This document shows positions 10,801 through 23,528 of a DNA stretch of 64,000 bases, one piece after another. The stretch's first letter is position 1. Each line of letters opens with the position of its first letter. Position numbers and translations under genes: made by a program. Location: positions 17,867,188 through 17,931,187 of the forward strand of contig CM034101.1 in the NCBI GenBank assembly GCA_019914945.1, in the 5' to 3' direction. This DNA is from Typha latifolia. Its lineage: Eukaryota; Streptophyta; Magnoliopsida; Poales; Typhaceae. Below the pieces are notes generated by a model that was given only the letters and a program-made list of their open reading frames with translations, did not search any database and had not been told where the DNA came from.

Positions 10801-10944
10801 ACTGATCATTGTGCTCCATCGATGCAAGGTGCAGCACAGCCTGCAAATGCAAGCACATCTTGCCTAACCCTCAGCCCTCGCTCTCTAATGTTTTCAGATG
10901 ACTCAGAACCAGATTTTGAGTTTGGCTCCAAAATGACCAACTAA
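7846..10944 (+). CDS. Ubiquitin-specific protease (UBP20/21-like), 9 exons
   Basis: A cysteine deubiquitinase of the USP family, 592 residues. Exons: 7846-7884, 8082-8159, 8254-8374, 8485-8592, 8995-9167, 9274-9609, 9690-9809, 9898-10306, 10550-10944; all phases agree and it ends in TAA. Cys box: LGNTCFLN (Cys50). QQEDAHEFL follows. Zinc-finger cysteines: CVEC (176/179) and CDGC (224/227). His box: FNFGHYVC (His306) and WHQLND (Asp323), then QAYILFY. The C-terminal ~240 residues are low-complexity and basic (SRRRRILDCL). Introns 5 (CAG|GCAAGT) and 7 (CAG|GCATGC) appear to use GC donors; no nearby GT keeps frame. If intron 8 is retained, translation stops at 10356 and the basic tail is lost. 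The closest named type is from memory and moderately sure; the USP assignment is secure. Confidence 0.85.
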
Positions 10945-11782
10945 TCTATCTTTCCATATGGTTTAATTGACAAGCAGTGATCTTCGCCTTGATATTAGAT
11001 CACGTGAGATATATATATATATATACATTTTTTTTTCAGCTGTCACTGCAAGCTATTCTGTAGATATATATATATATATATATATATCGATTTTGTGGTT
11101 TGTGAACCAGAGGTGGAATTATTATGTGAGGTTGTTTTTAAGCTGAAACAGTGACGACTGATGAATACAAATTCTTGATATGCTAGCTTGATGACTGCTA
11201 TCATTTCTCTTTTCGTTTTTTAGCAGGAAAGTCAACATCCGAAGACTCTACTTGATACAAATTTAAAGTGTGGTAGTCTCTCAAACATAACTCATTTTCT
11301 TATGGATGGGACATATTAGATAAAAAGTACTTGTACTAATACCTGGGAATACATATTATGTCTGTTCCTTCTGCCCAGTTTTTCAGATGGATCAAGTGTT
11401 TAGATAAAGGAAAAGTCATTAGTGCATAAAAGGTTACATGAGATTTCAACGGGGTCAACATATAAATATGAAGCTTTAAGTCGAGGATTATCCTGGTTAT
11501 TGTCATCACCCTTTAATGTAAACTAACAAGCTGTTGAGCAGTGCACAAGTCATCAGGTTTTGGCAATCTTCTGTTAAACATGTGTGGAAAAAGGCAATAA
11601 AGCAGAAAAGCTTTCTTTGTGCCTTTGAAACTAACACACAATGATCAAATATTTTGTGGGAGTGAATCATTCTAGAATTTCCTGCTACAGAAAACTAGAT
11701 ATTGCTTTATAGGCATAAAACTTGTAAGTAATCCAAGCTAATGCTAATGCTAATGCAATTGACCTGAAGCAGAACATTTTGC
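10945..11782. other. Intergenic region between convergent UBP and RRP46 genes
   Basis: Contains the 3' untranslated regions of two converging genes. Two (TA)n microsatellites lie at about 11010-11025 and 11064-11088. No coding region is visible. Confidence 0.6.
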
Positions 11783-14392
11783 TTACGTAGCTCTTGAAAT
11801 GTCCTCAGGGACTTGCTTCTGCAAACTTTTCCGAAGGAATTCTGAGATTGCAGCAGATGCTGCACAGCCACGTTCAAGGCAGTTGAAATAGCCATGCTCT
11901 GATGCAAGGAAGAGAACCAATTTTGCACTTAGGCTACATTTTGTTATCAGGTATAAAACTAAACCTTTGTAATCCTATTAACCAATTCATAACTAATACA
12001 TATAATTAGACACATGGACATTAATCATATGGTTGGCTAACTTCATATACTAGGAATGTATCCATAGGGAAAAAGAATCTTACATGGATTGCTCAGCAAT
12101 AGCCGAAGACAATAATAGTGCTACCAGTTACACAATTTATTAAAATAAAAATAATATCCAAATCAAAGTACCAGTACTTGAAGTGCTCTGAAAGAGGGAA
12201 GTAAACATATAATTAACAAAAAGAACGGATTTCTAATATCCTTATAGGACAAATCTTATTAGAATATTAACAGTTATGATCCCATGGTTATTAGACAAAT
12301 TTTATCCTCTGAAATGGCTATACCTGGCATTGCTCCATATGTGACAGAAGTTATGATCCCATGCTCTAAAGGTTCATCATCCTTCGGAGATTGTCCTTTT
12401 GGAAGGACTGAAAGAGGTGAATTTGGAAACACCAAATATGCAAAGGCCTGCATTTTCTGTTAAGAAAAGAAGTCCAATTTTATCATCAATTCCATGCTAT
12501 CACTGGACATCAGGCTGTTGGTTGTAGACATGCAACTAATAAGTAGGCATGGCGACTGCATATCCATACACAAAATAACTGGAAGAGATTTTTGGTGAAG
12601 CATTAAAGTGAAAATGCTGAAGCAAAAGTTCCATCTGTAACTAAGTAGTATGTTAATGCCGAGATAATCAGATTACCTGCTCTTCTACCTTTGTAGCATC
12701 TAAAATCACAGATCCAGTCTCTGTTAAACCACAACAGATTGCAACTGCGCAAGTCAATTCCATACAGGTTATCAGCCAGATAATGCAAGTCAAACACAAA
12801 GTGAACTCATAGATCAGCTTACCAGCAAGATATTTTAAGGGAATACCAGCATCGACCAGTGCAGCACAGGATGCATTTATGGCACAGGGGAGAAGCTAGA
12901 AAATCTTGTAAAGGATCTTTCATAATTAAAACAAATACTTGATGCAATTATGCAACAGAGTGCTTGACATCTATACCATATGATAGCTATGTGTGAAGAC
13001 AAACACGGAAATCTTCCATGAACAGAGCATTATCAATAGTAGTCATGAAATGTATTACTTCCAATAGGGTCCTTCCTTAAAAAGAATTTTCATCTAAAAG
13101 GAGCAGCAATGGTGTGCTGCCACCACAACGTCCTTTTAATGTATTCTAACCTGGAAGCTACATTAAAAGGATAGAGATGTTAAGTTAGAGGTAATCTTCA
13201 AGAACTTTATGCTGGTAGAGCACTGGACATGCACAGAAAAGTTGGGAGTGAAGAAGCCAAACAGCAAAGTGGCTCACCTATATGCAATGGCTGGTCAATT
13301 CTATCAGCCTACATAGACAATAAAAGAGGTCGCCCATATATGATCCAAGTAGGATAATGGCAATACATATTCAATGGTGAAGTCAATGTTTCAAATGACG
13401 AAATGGTTAAGCATTAACATCTACTTACTCTACTGGGAATATACGCGAGAAATCAAGAGTATAAGACAACACAATAATGTGAGGCCTGAAAAGATACAGA
13501 ACCATCATCACCGACTACCTGCATAAAAGAGAAATAATCATCAGTAATGAAACAATAATTTAGATGCACAATTTTTTTTCCATATTGTCAACATGAAAAG
13601 AAGTAAAAGTATCACATAGACCAAGTGTGCGTCCCGCTAAGCAGTAGAAGCGTAAACTTCATATGCTAAATATATAGGACAAACCATAAAAGAAATATAT
13701 TGACAACTGGATAAAGGCACATGCTTTGCAAAGTTCTCTTCGTAAGGGAATCCATTTGTAACAACAGTTGAGTAAAATAAGCGAAGATAATTGAAGTTTC
13801 TGAATATGTACAGCCAGATAAGCTTACCTGAAGTATGACAGAGGTTATTGTATTTGGATTTATAGTTAAAAGGCAAATGCTTTGCAGAGTTCTCTTCAGG
13901 ATCATTTCATACTCCTTTTCTTGCTGTCCTAGAAATATTCAAGAGCTGAAATGAGGATTTGGAAGCACTTAAGTAATATATATAGCAGCAATAATCCTTT
14001 GAACAACGGCAGCAGAATCTGAAATAGATAGAAAGGAAACAGTCCACAACTAAAATCGCAAAGAAAAAAAATTAAAATTAAAACAAATACCGATTTGGCC
14101 AGTCTTGGGTTTCCAGATAACCTCGATCGAGGCTTTCTCGGGGTTCTCTCCCTTCCTTGTTCCAGATTTTGGGCCATAAACAGCCGCCAACACGATCGTG
14201 TCACCTAAAGTGAGAAGAACACTAAGAACCCTAGAGATGACGTTAAAGGAAGAGATTTGGGGATCGCCGGATACAACCTTGCGACCAACGAGCAGAGCCG
14301 TGAGCACGGTGAAGTATACTGCGAGAGCAAGCAAGCGGCCTCAGTTGATTTGGAGTTCGCCCGTCCGCCCGATCCAACTCCATCGCTCCCAT
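11783..14392 (-). CDS. RRP46: Exosome complex subunit RRP46 homologue, 8 exons
   Basis: An RNase PH-fold subunit of the RNA exosome ring, 246 residues, the usual plant length. Exons on the minus strand: 14392-14278, 14204-14091, 13928-13828, 13518-13498, 12895-12823, 12744-12677, 12456-12324, 11898-11783; phases all agree and it ends in TAA. Conserved stretches: DGRTPNQLRPLACSR (start), SARWSQGDTIVLAAVYGP, NPEKASIEVIWKPKTGQIG, EKEYEMILKRTLQSICLL, LLPCAINASCAALVDAGIP and EHGIITSVTYGAMP. Plant RRP46 proteins are generally thought to be catalytically inactive structural subunits acting in 3'-end processing and decay of rRNA and other RNAs (family knowledge). Exon 4 is only 21 nt. The ATG chosen (14392) precedes DRADGRTPNQ and is followed 6 bp later by a second in-frame ATG. 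Telo-box-like ACCCTAAA text sits upstream near 14440. Confidence 0.92.
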
Positions 14393-15194
14393 CGCCAACA
14401 CTTCGATCAGAGAGACTGAGATCGGCAGCTCTAAAACCCTAAACCCCCCGAGAGAGATCCTTTGCGTCGGGATCTGTGAGAGACGAATCCGAGATATCTC
14501 GTCGCGGCGTCAGCTATTACAATTTTAGTTCGTTTATATTTACTAAGTAAGTGCAAGATAACTGAACAAAATGATATTATAGTTTTCGAGACAAAACTAA
14601 TAATATTTGATTATTATTCTATTAATTTATCTCAAACTTAAATTATACCATTTCAGTATATCATATTATATTTTATAACATAAAACGTAACACCATATAT
14701 TTAGTTTTTAACTAAACTTTTAATATACCGATACTTTACATAAAAAAAATTTGAAAATAAAAAATAAGTAGCTAAAATCGTTAGTTGTATATCTATATCT
14801 TTAGATGTATTATTTTTAGTATCATAGAGAAGAAACTCGATGCACCCTAAGGATCTTAGGTCAATATGTGATTATATGCTTATAAAAATAAAGGATCTAA
14901 AATTGAATTTTAATGCAGGTAAGCACTTCATATATATAGTACAAGAACCTCTTTTTGTATGTACTCAAGAGCCAGATAAAATTTCAAGGACGACATGGAG
15001 ATCTTCAGAAAAATTACATGATAGTTATACATTTACATTTTCCATCTGCTGCCTGGCGCAAAGAGGCAGATAAGGGGCAAAATGTTTATTGAACATAAAC
15101 AGTTTTGGTAGTCAAGATTTCTGCAACAGAAAAGGAGAGTTCTGACTATTTGATGATCACATATCTGAAACCAAAAGTCCAAACCATGCCAGGA
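14393..15194. other. Spacer between RRP46 and the basic-repeat protein gene
   Basis: AT-rich DNA containing the RRP46 leader (to about 14460) and, on the right, the 3' untranslated region of the minus-strand gene at 15195. No further gene recognised. Confidence 0.5.
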
Positions 15195-16257
15195 TCAGAT
15201 GGTTTGATCATTCTCACAAGAATTAGATACGGCCATCCTTCTCCTTGCATCTGCTTTCCATCTTCTTTTACAGGCTGGGCGTCGATGCCCCACAAGATTG
15301 GAATCAGCTTCTAGTGGCGATTTAAATAGCGGAACAGGCATTAACGATGAGTCTGTTGGCTTTTTGGATTCATATGCTTTTCTTGCATCCTTCTTCCATT
15401 TCCGGCCACAGTACAGTCGCACCTCAAATGAAGCGTGAAACCTACTAGGATTAATCTGAATTGTTGTCCCGGTAGATTCACATACACTTTGGATCAACAT
15501 GTGTTGGCTTGACAAACATGATTTTGCTGTGCCTGCTTCAAGACACTGCTTCTTCACCCTATATCTACGTTGTCGGTCTCTGTTCTTCTGGCGGGCCTCA
15601 AATGAAACAGAAAGCCCAGTAGGATTGATCTCCGTAGTAGTTGCTTGAGCTTCACATGCACTTTGCACCAACATAGGTGGGTTTAACAAAGTAGGCTTCC
15701 TCAGATCTGCTTCGAGACGCTTCTTTTCCCTGTATCTACGTTGTCGTTCTCTGTTCTTAATGCGACGGACCATAATGTCATCAGTCATATCTGGTAAGTC
15801 ATAACTCATCTGAATAAAAGATACAGGAAGGTCATTCACAAGTATTTAGAAGTACAGATGGTCAAGTTAACATTGATTCCATGAGTGATGACACTGCCCC
15901 TAAGAAGAATCTCAAAGGAGAATGATCTTTTCCTTTCGAAATAAGTGAAGCACATTATAGGTATTAAATGCCATCTTTGATTCAATACATATGAAGTGAT
16001 GAGTATACGTCCAAAGTAAATTTCATAAGCATCAACAGTTATAGATTATGAAAGAGTAATCCTCAAGCTACTTATGAAAATAAGTTAAGAGTAAACATTG
16101 ATTGACTCCCAAGATTGATGAGTATATGTTTCTATAAAATGAAGCATAAATGAAGAGTCATGCTTTCCTTTTGAAATGAATAAGGATCAAAGCTAACCTT
16201 TGGTTCATCGTACAAGTGAAATGCAGCAGGATCGACATTTGTGTTTCCTGTAGTCAT
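15195..16257 (-). CDS. Basic protein with duplicated NRxRQRRYRxKK motif, unknown function
   Basis: A two-exon model gives 224 residues: exon 1 16257-16198 (MTTGNTNVDPAAFHLYDEPK), exon 2 15809-15195; the phase-0 junction has a good donor (AAG|GTTAGC) and acceptor (TTCAG|ATG). Two ~56-residue tandem units are visible, starting KNRERQRRYREKKRLEAD and KNRDRQRRYRVKKQCLEAG. Each continues into a conserved 'LIQS.CE....TT.INP....SFE' segment. A third, degenerate basic block is RKWKKDARKAYESKK. The basic clusters look like nuclear localisation or nucleic-acid-binding segments, but there is no heptad leucine repeat to make a bZIP. I do not recognise a named family. Upstream non-coding exons up to ~17450 are likely but not resolved. 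Confidence 0.7.
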
Positions 16258-18177
16258 CTCGCCTCGAGGATATTTGATATGTTAGGTCAAATTAAATGCC
16301 TCGAGTAGCACTGGAGCACTCCTTCGTCTCCGCTAATAAAAGAAGTTCATCAGACAGGACCTTTTGTATTTTAGAATAAGGACATTATTGATACAGAATA
16401 AGAGACACTGGGAGCTCAGAAAAAGCACACGGATCCGGTCAGTAATATCACAATCATATGATGTAAATTATCTAAAAAGATGAGTGTATTCTGCATACGG
16501 AACTATATAACATATGAATCTGCTCATATAAAACAACACAAAGTTCTACAAACAATTTTATGACCAGTTCATCTTTTGTTGTCACGTATACCTGGAGAAG
16601 CTAAATTGCATCTAGTAGGAACTTCTCTTAAATCATTTTCGTGATGTTCATGCTTCCATTACATGTCTGATCCACCGAAAAATTTATTAGTACACCTTGA
16701 ATCATAGAAACAAAAACTTGATGCGGATTTCAATCATCAAAGTCCGACAACATTTGACAAATATGGTAAGATCAAACACCCAATCACACAGGGATAATAA
16801 CTTATGAAGCAAACATCCCTTGCTTATTCTCTGAATAAGGTAGTTTCATCCAACTGGCGCGGAGTATTCTGAAGCATAAACAAAAAAAAAAAATTGAGAA
16901 GAGAAGGAAGAACAAGAATAGAAGAAAAAAAAAAGGATCCCATGAGCCTTCAGCTTCATGGTTAATTGGTTCTATAGATAAAGATACATTTCTTTGCCAT
17001 CAACCCTAAATCTCTCAAACGAAGGATAAAATGCCTCAACTTTCAGCCAATCTTTTAAAGAAAAAACAAACGCAATATAGATGAATCACCATTGCAGCAT
17101 TCATATAATATCATGCATCCGGATGGTAGAGGGGATTACCTACTTTAATGTATTGTGCCAAGAAAAACACCACTTAATCACAGACTAGGGCTCTGGGGTT
17201 TGAACACGAAAGGATGAAGAAACGAATAACACAATAAAAACCGATCGCAGGGTTTAGCAATCGAATAAATAAATCACAAATCTAGGAGTATTTATAGATT
17301 ATTATACCTTCTCCTTCTCAAGAAAGATCAGAGGAAAAATGAGGATTTGGTTAGAGACATCAAATGTATAGAAATTAGAAAGAGCGAGAGAGCGAGAGAG
17401 CGTCCGCGAAAGGTGGCAGCGTTCGAGACGAGGTTAATAGAAGATCTATTAGGCCGATAATTACGAGTTACGAGGCAACTATATTATATCTTAATGGGCC
17501 AGCTAGATCCCCAGCCCAATTTGGCCCAATAAGACGTGAGCATGAATTCTTCCACTGCAGCATGAGATGATAAAATGGACATACATGCATACATATATAC
17601 AATACATATATAGACTGCTATGCTAATATAGCATCACCTAAGATACTTCCATATACAACTCTACTAGGTATAGATACCTTGTCCATACTAAAGACTCCAT
17701 GAGACCCATAGCCACGAGCCATGGGTCCATGAGCTCATATAGTTCAAGCTTCCATCCTGTGAGGCCTCTCTCACCTCTGACATCTTTTGCTTAATTGTGA
17801 GCCATCTTTTACCTCCGGCATCAGTATGGAGTTCTTCATTTGTTTGGCATCTTATGGTCGGAGAACATTCTCTGTTTCTTACTCTCCTGCAATTCTACAA
17901 CTAAAACTTCACTTGAACAGTGAAACAATAAAATAATAAAAAGTTGATTTTGGTATCAATCTTTCTCTTTCAACTTTATTATACACCCTTATTGAGTATA
18001 TTCTGTAGTGAGTGGGTTTTTTTTTACTTCTTTATTATCTAGAAGAAAGATTATTTTTTATGGTATTAAACTTTGAAATTTAGTTGGTAGTTCATGAGGT
18101 AAGTACAGTAATTCTTGGGGAATAATTTGACAATGTTAGATCTGAAAACTTACTGAAGGTAAGGGACCCCTCAAATA

Positions 18178-18231
<54 letters not shown>

Positions 18232-18297
18232 CGCAACTTGTTCTTGACCAACTAAACAATCAGCAGAGTCCCTCTTCTTCTTCCTCCATTTCCCCTG
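16258..18297. other. 5' region of the basic-repeat gene and intergenic spacer
   Basis: The part up to about 17450 probably holds the leader and leader intron(s) of the minus-strand gene. The rest is AT-rich spacer. A long GA microsatellite lies at 18181-18230 just upstream of the WEB-like remnant. No other coding sequence seen. Confidence 0.5.
18181..18230. repeat. (GA)n microsatellite, ~25 units
   Basis: An uninterrupted AG dinucleotide run of about 50 bp; a likely polymorphic marker. It lies about 120 bp upstream of the first reading frame of the WEB-like remnant, where GA/CT tracts are common in plant leaders. Confidence 0.95.
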
Positions 18298-19696
18298 TTG
18301 TTATTCTTCTTCCCCGACAACCCCACCAACCCAACTCTTAAAATGCTCTCTTTTCTTCTGTTCCAATCTTCCATCTGCGAGGACAATGCTCGCCTCCAAA
18401 TCCAAGTAAGTATCTCTGCTCAATTAGTCTTAGCTGAGCTGCTAACATGTCAAATGACTCAGCTCCAAGTTGACATTTTTGGAGGTTCTCTAAGAACTTA
18501 GGTCGCAGATTTGCTTCTGGGTTTAGTTCATTCGATCCTTCTGATTCGTTTTGTTGAGAAAAACAACTTGACCTTTCTGGGTATCTCACATTTCTCCAAA
18601 AAAATTCGACTTTTCATATTCATGGTGACTTGATTTGGTCATAAAAGCAATTTTTCCAAAAAAATTGATCTGGTTGTGGAAATGTTGAGTTATCTAAAAT
18701 GTACTGAAAACTTTGCTGCTGGAATGGCAGAAGAAGCTGGAGAGCATCCAAAACAACCAAGCTGTCAATGCAACCGAACTCCGTTCATCCAATCAAGAAC
18801 TCAACAGGGTGAAGCATGAACTGGCAAAGGCGATTGAAGCATGAAAACTGTCGAAAGATTGGAAACAGATGCCAAGAACTCTAAGGATGAATGGCATTCA
18901 AAAGAGCTCGATTATGTTGCTTCCATCAAAAGATCAGAAGAAGAAATTGCTGCCATCAATCTTGAAATGGATAAGGTAGTGGAGTCTGTCAGAGGCACCG
19001 AGAGTGAAATGCAAGCTGCAAAGGAAGACAAAGTCCAATTGCAGAACAAACTGATGCAAGTTGAGACTAATGTAACAGAAGCCAGCAAACCTACAGAAGA
19101 ATCAAAGACCGAGGTTTTGCGGTTGAAGGAACGGTTGTTGGATAAAGAGAATGAGCTGCAGAATATAACTCAGGAGAATGACGACCTGCGGATCAGTGAA
19201 CTCCCTGCATAACTGCATTGCTTGCAGAAGCCACTGCCAAGAAGGCTGATGGACGGCACACTTACAGACAGAGAAAAAGAGTGTGATATACTGCAAAAAC
19301 CGGTTTATTGTCTTCTGGAGAATGGCCATGAGGGTGAACTAGGGAAACCTACCTCAGAAGTGCTAGAAGAGAAGCTCGACAAATGCCACAATGATGACAA
19401 GCATCCAGAGAACGGGAAAATAAATGCGAAAGAAATTAAAAAAGACGACACACCAATGGTGGAATCTAAGTTGTGGGAGAGTAGCAGGATGATAGAATAT
19501 GACTTGGCCAAGGAGACAGATCATGGCACTGAATCAGCTGACGACGAGTCAAGAGTCAAACATAGATGGTAGTGTTGCTGATCGGATGATGACCGAGTTA
19601 TCATCATCGCCCACCAAGAAGCACCGAGAGCAAAAGAAGAAGAAGCCTTTGCTGAAGAAATTTGGAAGCCTACTGAAGAAAAAAAAGTCACCATAA
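18298..19696 (+). pseudogene. Truncated, decayed WEB-family coiled-coil gene (At5g16730-like)
   Basis: Pieces of a WEB-family (DUF827) coiled-coil protein in several frames. An upstream segment ends CEDNARLQIQ with a donor GTAAGT near 18404. An exon after acceptor CAG at 18730 reads KKLESIQNN... to an in-frame TGA at 18842-18844. The coiled coil resumes in another frame (KTVERLETDAKNSKDEW...) to TAA at 19210-19212. The next part (LENGHEGELGKP..., KHPENGKINAKE) runs to about 19570. The tail (SSPTKKHREQKKKKPLLKKF) is in a third frame to 19696. The Lys-rich tail KKKKPLLKKFGSLLKKK is the family signature I remember. It keeps an intron, so it is a truncated duplicate rather than a retrocopy. The intact protein would be several times longer. 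WEB proteins relate to chloroplast movement and cytoskeletal organisation. Confidence 0.75.
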
Positions 19697-20163
19697 GTAG
19701 ATAAATCACCCTTCTATGGGTAGATATATTCTTCAGTATAAATCTGATGTATGGCATGCTTCGAGCATCACTGATTAGTTTCATTTTTTTTTTTATCCTT
19801 GCAAAAATATTTATGAAAGTCAAAAGTGATGTGCTTAATATATCATGCCTCTCAAGTTCTGATCCTAAGATCACAGCAAAATGGACTTTTTTACAAATGC
19901 CACGAGTTCTGGTCCATGTTTGCTAATGTTATTAAGAAATGGAATTATGTTGCAAATTATTCGAAGAGTAGCTATTCGATCCGGTTAACTCTTATTGGAA
20001 CTCTATAAGACCCGATAAGAACAACCTTCCACGAGTTGTTATAAATTATAATGCAACTAAGGGGGCGCTTAATTGTAAAAGTTCTCAACGCAAAGAAAGA
20101 GGAGCAGAAAAGAAGTCTCTGCTGCTATCTTCGTCACTAAGCGATCGAGAAACCGAGAGAGAG
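19697..20163. other. Spacer, WEB remnant to NERD gene
   Basis: AT-rich non-coding DNA. The right end is the NERD gene leader, which contains GA-rich text immediately before ATG 20164. Nothing else recognised. Confidence 0.5.
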
Positions 20164-22650
20164 ATGTGGGTGGAGATCCTTTGCGGCCTCGTCGTCTACC
20201 AGCTAATCCGGCGATACTTCGGCTCCGAGGAGGAATTCTACGACGTCGACAGCTCCCACTCCGACGTCGTCTTTGCCGTCGCTTCCAGGTCCCTTCATAT
20301 CCTCTTCTCTTCTTCGTTCCCACCTGCCGAAAATTATCCTAATCGATTCTTCTCTATTCCTTAGGCTAGAGAAGCTCTACGGTGGGAGATGTTTTGTTGG
20401 ACTTCGGATCCCCGATCAGGAAACTGGATCCCGGCAGCACATCGACATCGTTCTCGTCACCAAAAGGTCGGTTATAGATTGATATCGTGCTTCTTTTGAC
20501 TAAGAATTGCCTTATTCTCTGTGGATTAACGGACAAATTGATAACAAGAGAGGTTTTGATTATTTCAGGGAAGTGATGGTTGTGGCGGTGAAGAATTTCT
20601 TGGGGTTTATCGGGATCGACAAGGATGGGAATTGGACTTGCTCCGCAGCCAAGAACAATAAGCCGGAAACTTATCCGGATCCTGTAAGCATTTCGAGTTC
20701 TTGATGTTTCCCTGCCGTTCGACGTCGTAGTAATTTCTATTTTTGATTCAGGTACCTGAAATTGATAGGCAAGTTGCAATTCTTCAATCGTACTTCGAGC
20801 AAAGGGGTGTGCCTTTGCCCAAGGGACATATGATGGGCAGAGTTGTACTCCCAAATCCGAACTGTAGGTGTGTGTTTACAAAGCATAATAGAAGTCCACT
20901 TAATGCCGATATGCTACGATGGCTTTGAGTTCTAATTTCATAGTTTAATGTAATAATGTATGGTTGTTTCTTTATTCTGGAAGAAATTTCCATGATTTGG
21001 TGACCCTTAGAAGTTAAAGATCATCTTCTATTTCAGTGGGGGTCTGCTGAGCATAAATATTTATCTTTCTGGTCATGTCATCTAAAACGATCAAAGGTCT
21101 AATTTTGCAATCTATAGATTTCAGGTTTTAATTTATAGTCAAACGTACATGTTGACTATAATTGTGAGTAGTTAACCAAAAAATTGAGTCTGTAATTTTG
21201 CAACCTATAGATTTCCCCCCTTTAAATCTGGTTGATATCCATTATTGAACAGTCTATCGAGAACTTGAGGATAAACCTTATGCAATGTAGGCCAGTCGTT
21301 TCAATGAATATGTGCCGTTCAAGACATGCATTTGCAAAATGAATATTTTGGCTTGCACAGGTTGCTTGGCTTTCTGTTTTGTTGTTTTACTGCATTATTA
21401 TGCTGCGTTTTTCCTTCCCCGTATGCTTTGTGTACCTTTTCCTGCTTATGCTCAGTGTTGTTTATTATAGGCCTACCTATTCTATAGCTTGCCAACCAGA
21501 GATTGTCACTTTTGAAAAATGGAGAGAGCTCAAACCAGATTCAAAAACTGGAATCTCTAATTGGATTAAAGATGCATTTCATGGAAGCAAGAGTGAGTTG
21601 CAGGATGGACTATATCAAAAGCTTCAGTTTATTCTTAGTACATCACCAATGTGGGATCGGTAAGTTTCTGCAAAACTTTTTCTTTCTCGGTTTTGTAATA
21701 CTGTACAAGATTCTGGGTGTAAAGGCATGAGCTTTTCCTGGTTTTGTAATGATGGAGAAAAAATGAGGAAGTGTTGAACGACTATGCAGTGTAGTAGACT
21801 TACCCTATTTGTGTCGTGCTTGCATATGGTTCTATGTGAGATAAATCTGCAAGTGCATCTGTTTATGATCTTTAGCTTTAACTTCTAGGCAGTGGAAATT
21901 TTAAATTTATAATACTTCTCTTTTTACTTGGCATCAGCCTGTTATTAGTCTCTATCCACTCGCTGATGCATATGGAAAAGTCTAACCAGTGTATAACTGC
22001 TGCAGTTTGGAACTCAAAGGCGATAGAAATATTCTTGGTGAATTTATGGAATTTAAAGGAAACCAGGGTGACATGCAAGCACTGAAAAACCTGAAGAGAT
22101 CTAAAGTTAGTCGGCTCATCGTCCAAAAGTCAACTTTGTTTGGTAGTTTTGGTAATTTCTCGACTTTTTCCTGGTTTCATTGTTTCAATTATAGATAGAA
22201 AAGAAAAGACATTTTTGCCAAATTTCCAATAGCTTGAGCTTTTGAATAGTTGTTATTCATCATGGCATTGGAGCAGGACATTTTGCGCCCAATTGCTACC
22301 TTGCCTAGCTACTGTTTGTTTTCAGAGAAAACCTCAATCTACCTAAAGCCCACATATTGGGACTAGTTTGCGACGCATCTAGTTGTTGTGGGTCTGGAGG
22401 AGAAATTATTGGATACTGTTGTTCATATCCGTTCCATCTTAACTTTGAACTTGATAATTGAAATGCAGGGAGGTCAAGGCTCCAAATTTTGTACTCTCCT
22501 CGTGACTATCGAAGTGACGGGGCTTCAGCTGATGAGTGGAAAGAGATTGCTGTGAAGCCAAACACGGAGGTTTTATTTCAGCAACTGAACTCCAAGAAAG
22601 CTCGCAAGTTCAAGATCTCGAGTGTTGTTTCTCTAACTCTCAGTGCATAG
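20164..22650 (+). CDS. NERD (nuclease-related) domain protein, 7 exons
   Basis: A 324-residue model. Exons: 20164-20288, 20365-20466, 20569-20683, 20752-20867, 21471-21659, 22006-22151, 22469-22650; all junctions are GT-AG and in phase, ending TAG. The N-terminus MWVEILCGLVVYQLIRRYF is a short hydrophobic segment, possibly a membrane anchor or signal. The NERD core follows: HIDIVLVTKR, then EVMVVAVKNFLGFIGID (the Asp and Lys positions typical of the nuclease-like fold). The middle holds VAILQSYFEQRGVPLPKG and RVVLPNP; the C-terminal half (EIVTFEKWRELKP, GRSRLQILYSPRDY) is plant-specific. NERD domains are distant relatives of restriction-type nucleases, but biochemical function in plants is not established to my knowledge. 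Convergent with the gene at 23529. Confidence 0.85.
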
Positions 22651-23528
22651 TTTCTTTTGGGAGTGTCAGAAGTGCGCCGTGGTGTTGCGGTTTTGAGAAA
22701 TATGTCTACAAAAGATTGAGAGAAACGTAGTTGAAAACAATCTAAAATTACAAATAAGGTATCATGGTTGTCCTCTAAAGTATCTTTCTCGTCCAACTAA
22801 ACAATATATGGGGAGGAAATACCAAGTTGGTTCTGGTTCTGGGATTTTGGTACGAAAAGATGGTGTTCGGTTCGGTGAAAGTTTTGGAGAACAAATGGTT
22901 GGAAATATTTCTCGGACATTTCCAAAGCAAGAAAGAGTAAGGATGGTCCAAGTAGTATTGTCTCAAGTCTAAATATTTTTCACTACGGTTATCTATTCAT
23001 AAGTAGCTCTCTCTCTTTCTTTTATGTATTAGGCTTGTAATTATCTAATTCAAATGAATGATCTCTCTTGCCTATATGCTGTTTCTTAACCACAAAAAAG
23101 AAGAAAATTCTAGATATTTTTCTTCTATCAATCGAAGAAAGTTCTCGAAATGCAGGCCGTGTAGTTAGGAGACAACATTGCTAATGTAGCTCTATTGAAC
23201 ATTATAAAACTATATCATTCCGTCTTAGGATGCAACGAAGTGACCGGAATGGCCAGTTTTACTTCTTAAATAACATAAGATATGAAAACTATACTATATT
23301 GACAAGAAGAATCATGAAAAGCACCTCGTGGTACCCAAGATTGCAGGCGCAAATTTCCTCATTAAAACTTTCAGGAAATGAATCGAGTTTTGGAGCACAA
23401 AAATCGGTGATTTATATTCGGTTGACTGGAGAGAGAGTGTAAAAGAGTTATCAGCTTATTATTCCGACAACTTAAATAAAAGGCAAATACTCGAGAGCAG
23501 AAAGAGAAAAGTACAGGTAACAGAGAGA
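22651..23528. other. Intergenic region between convergent genes
   Basis: Contains 3' untranslated sequence of the NERD gene and of the minus-strand gene ending at 23529. No coding region recognised in the ~880 bp. Confidence 0.5.
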
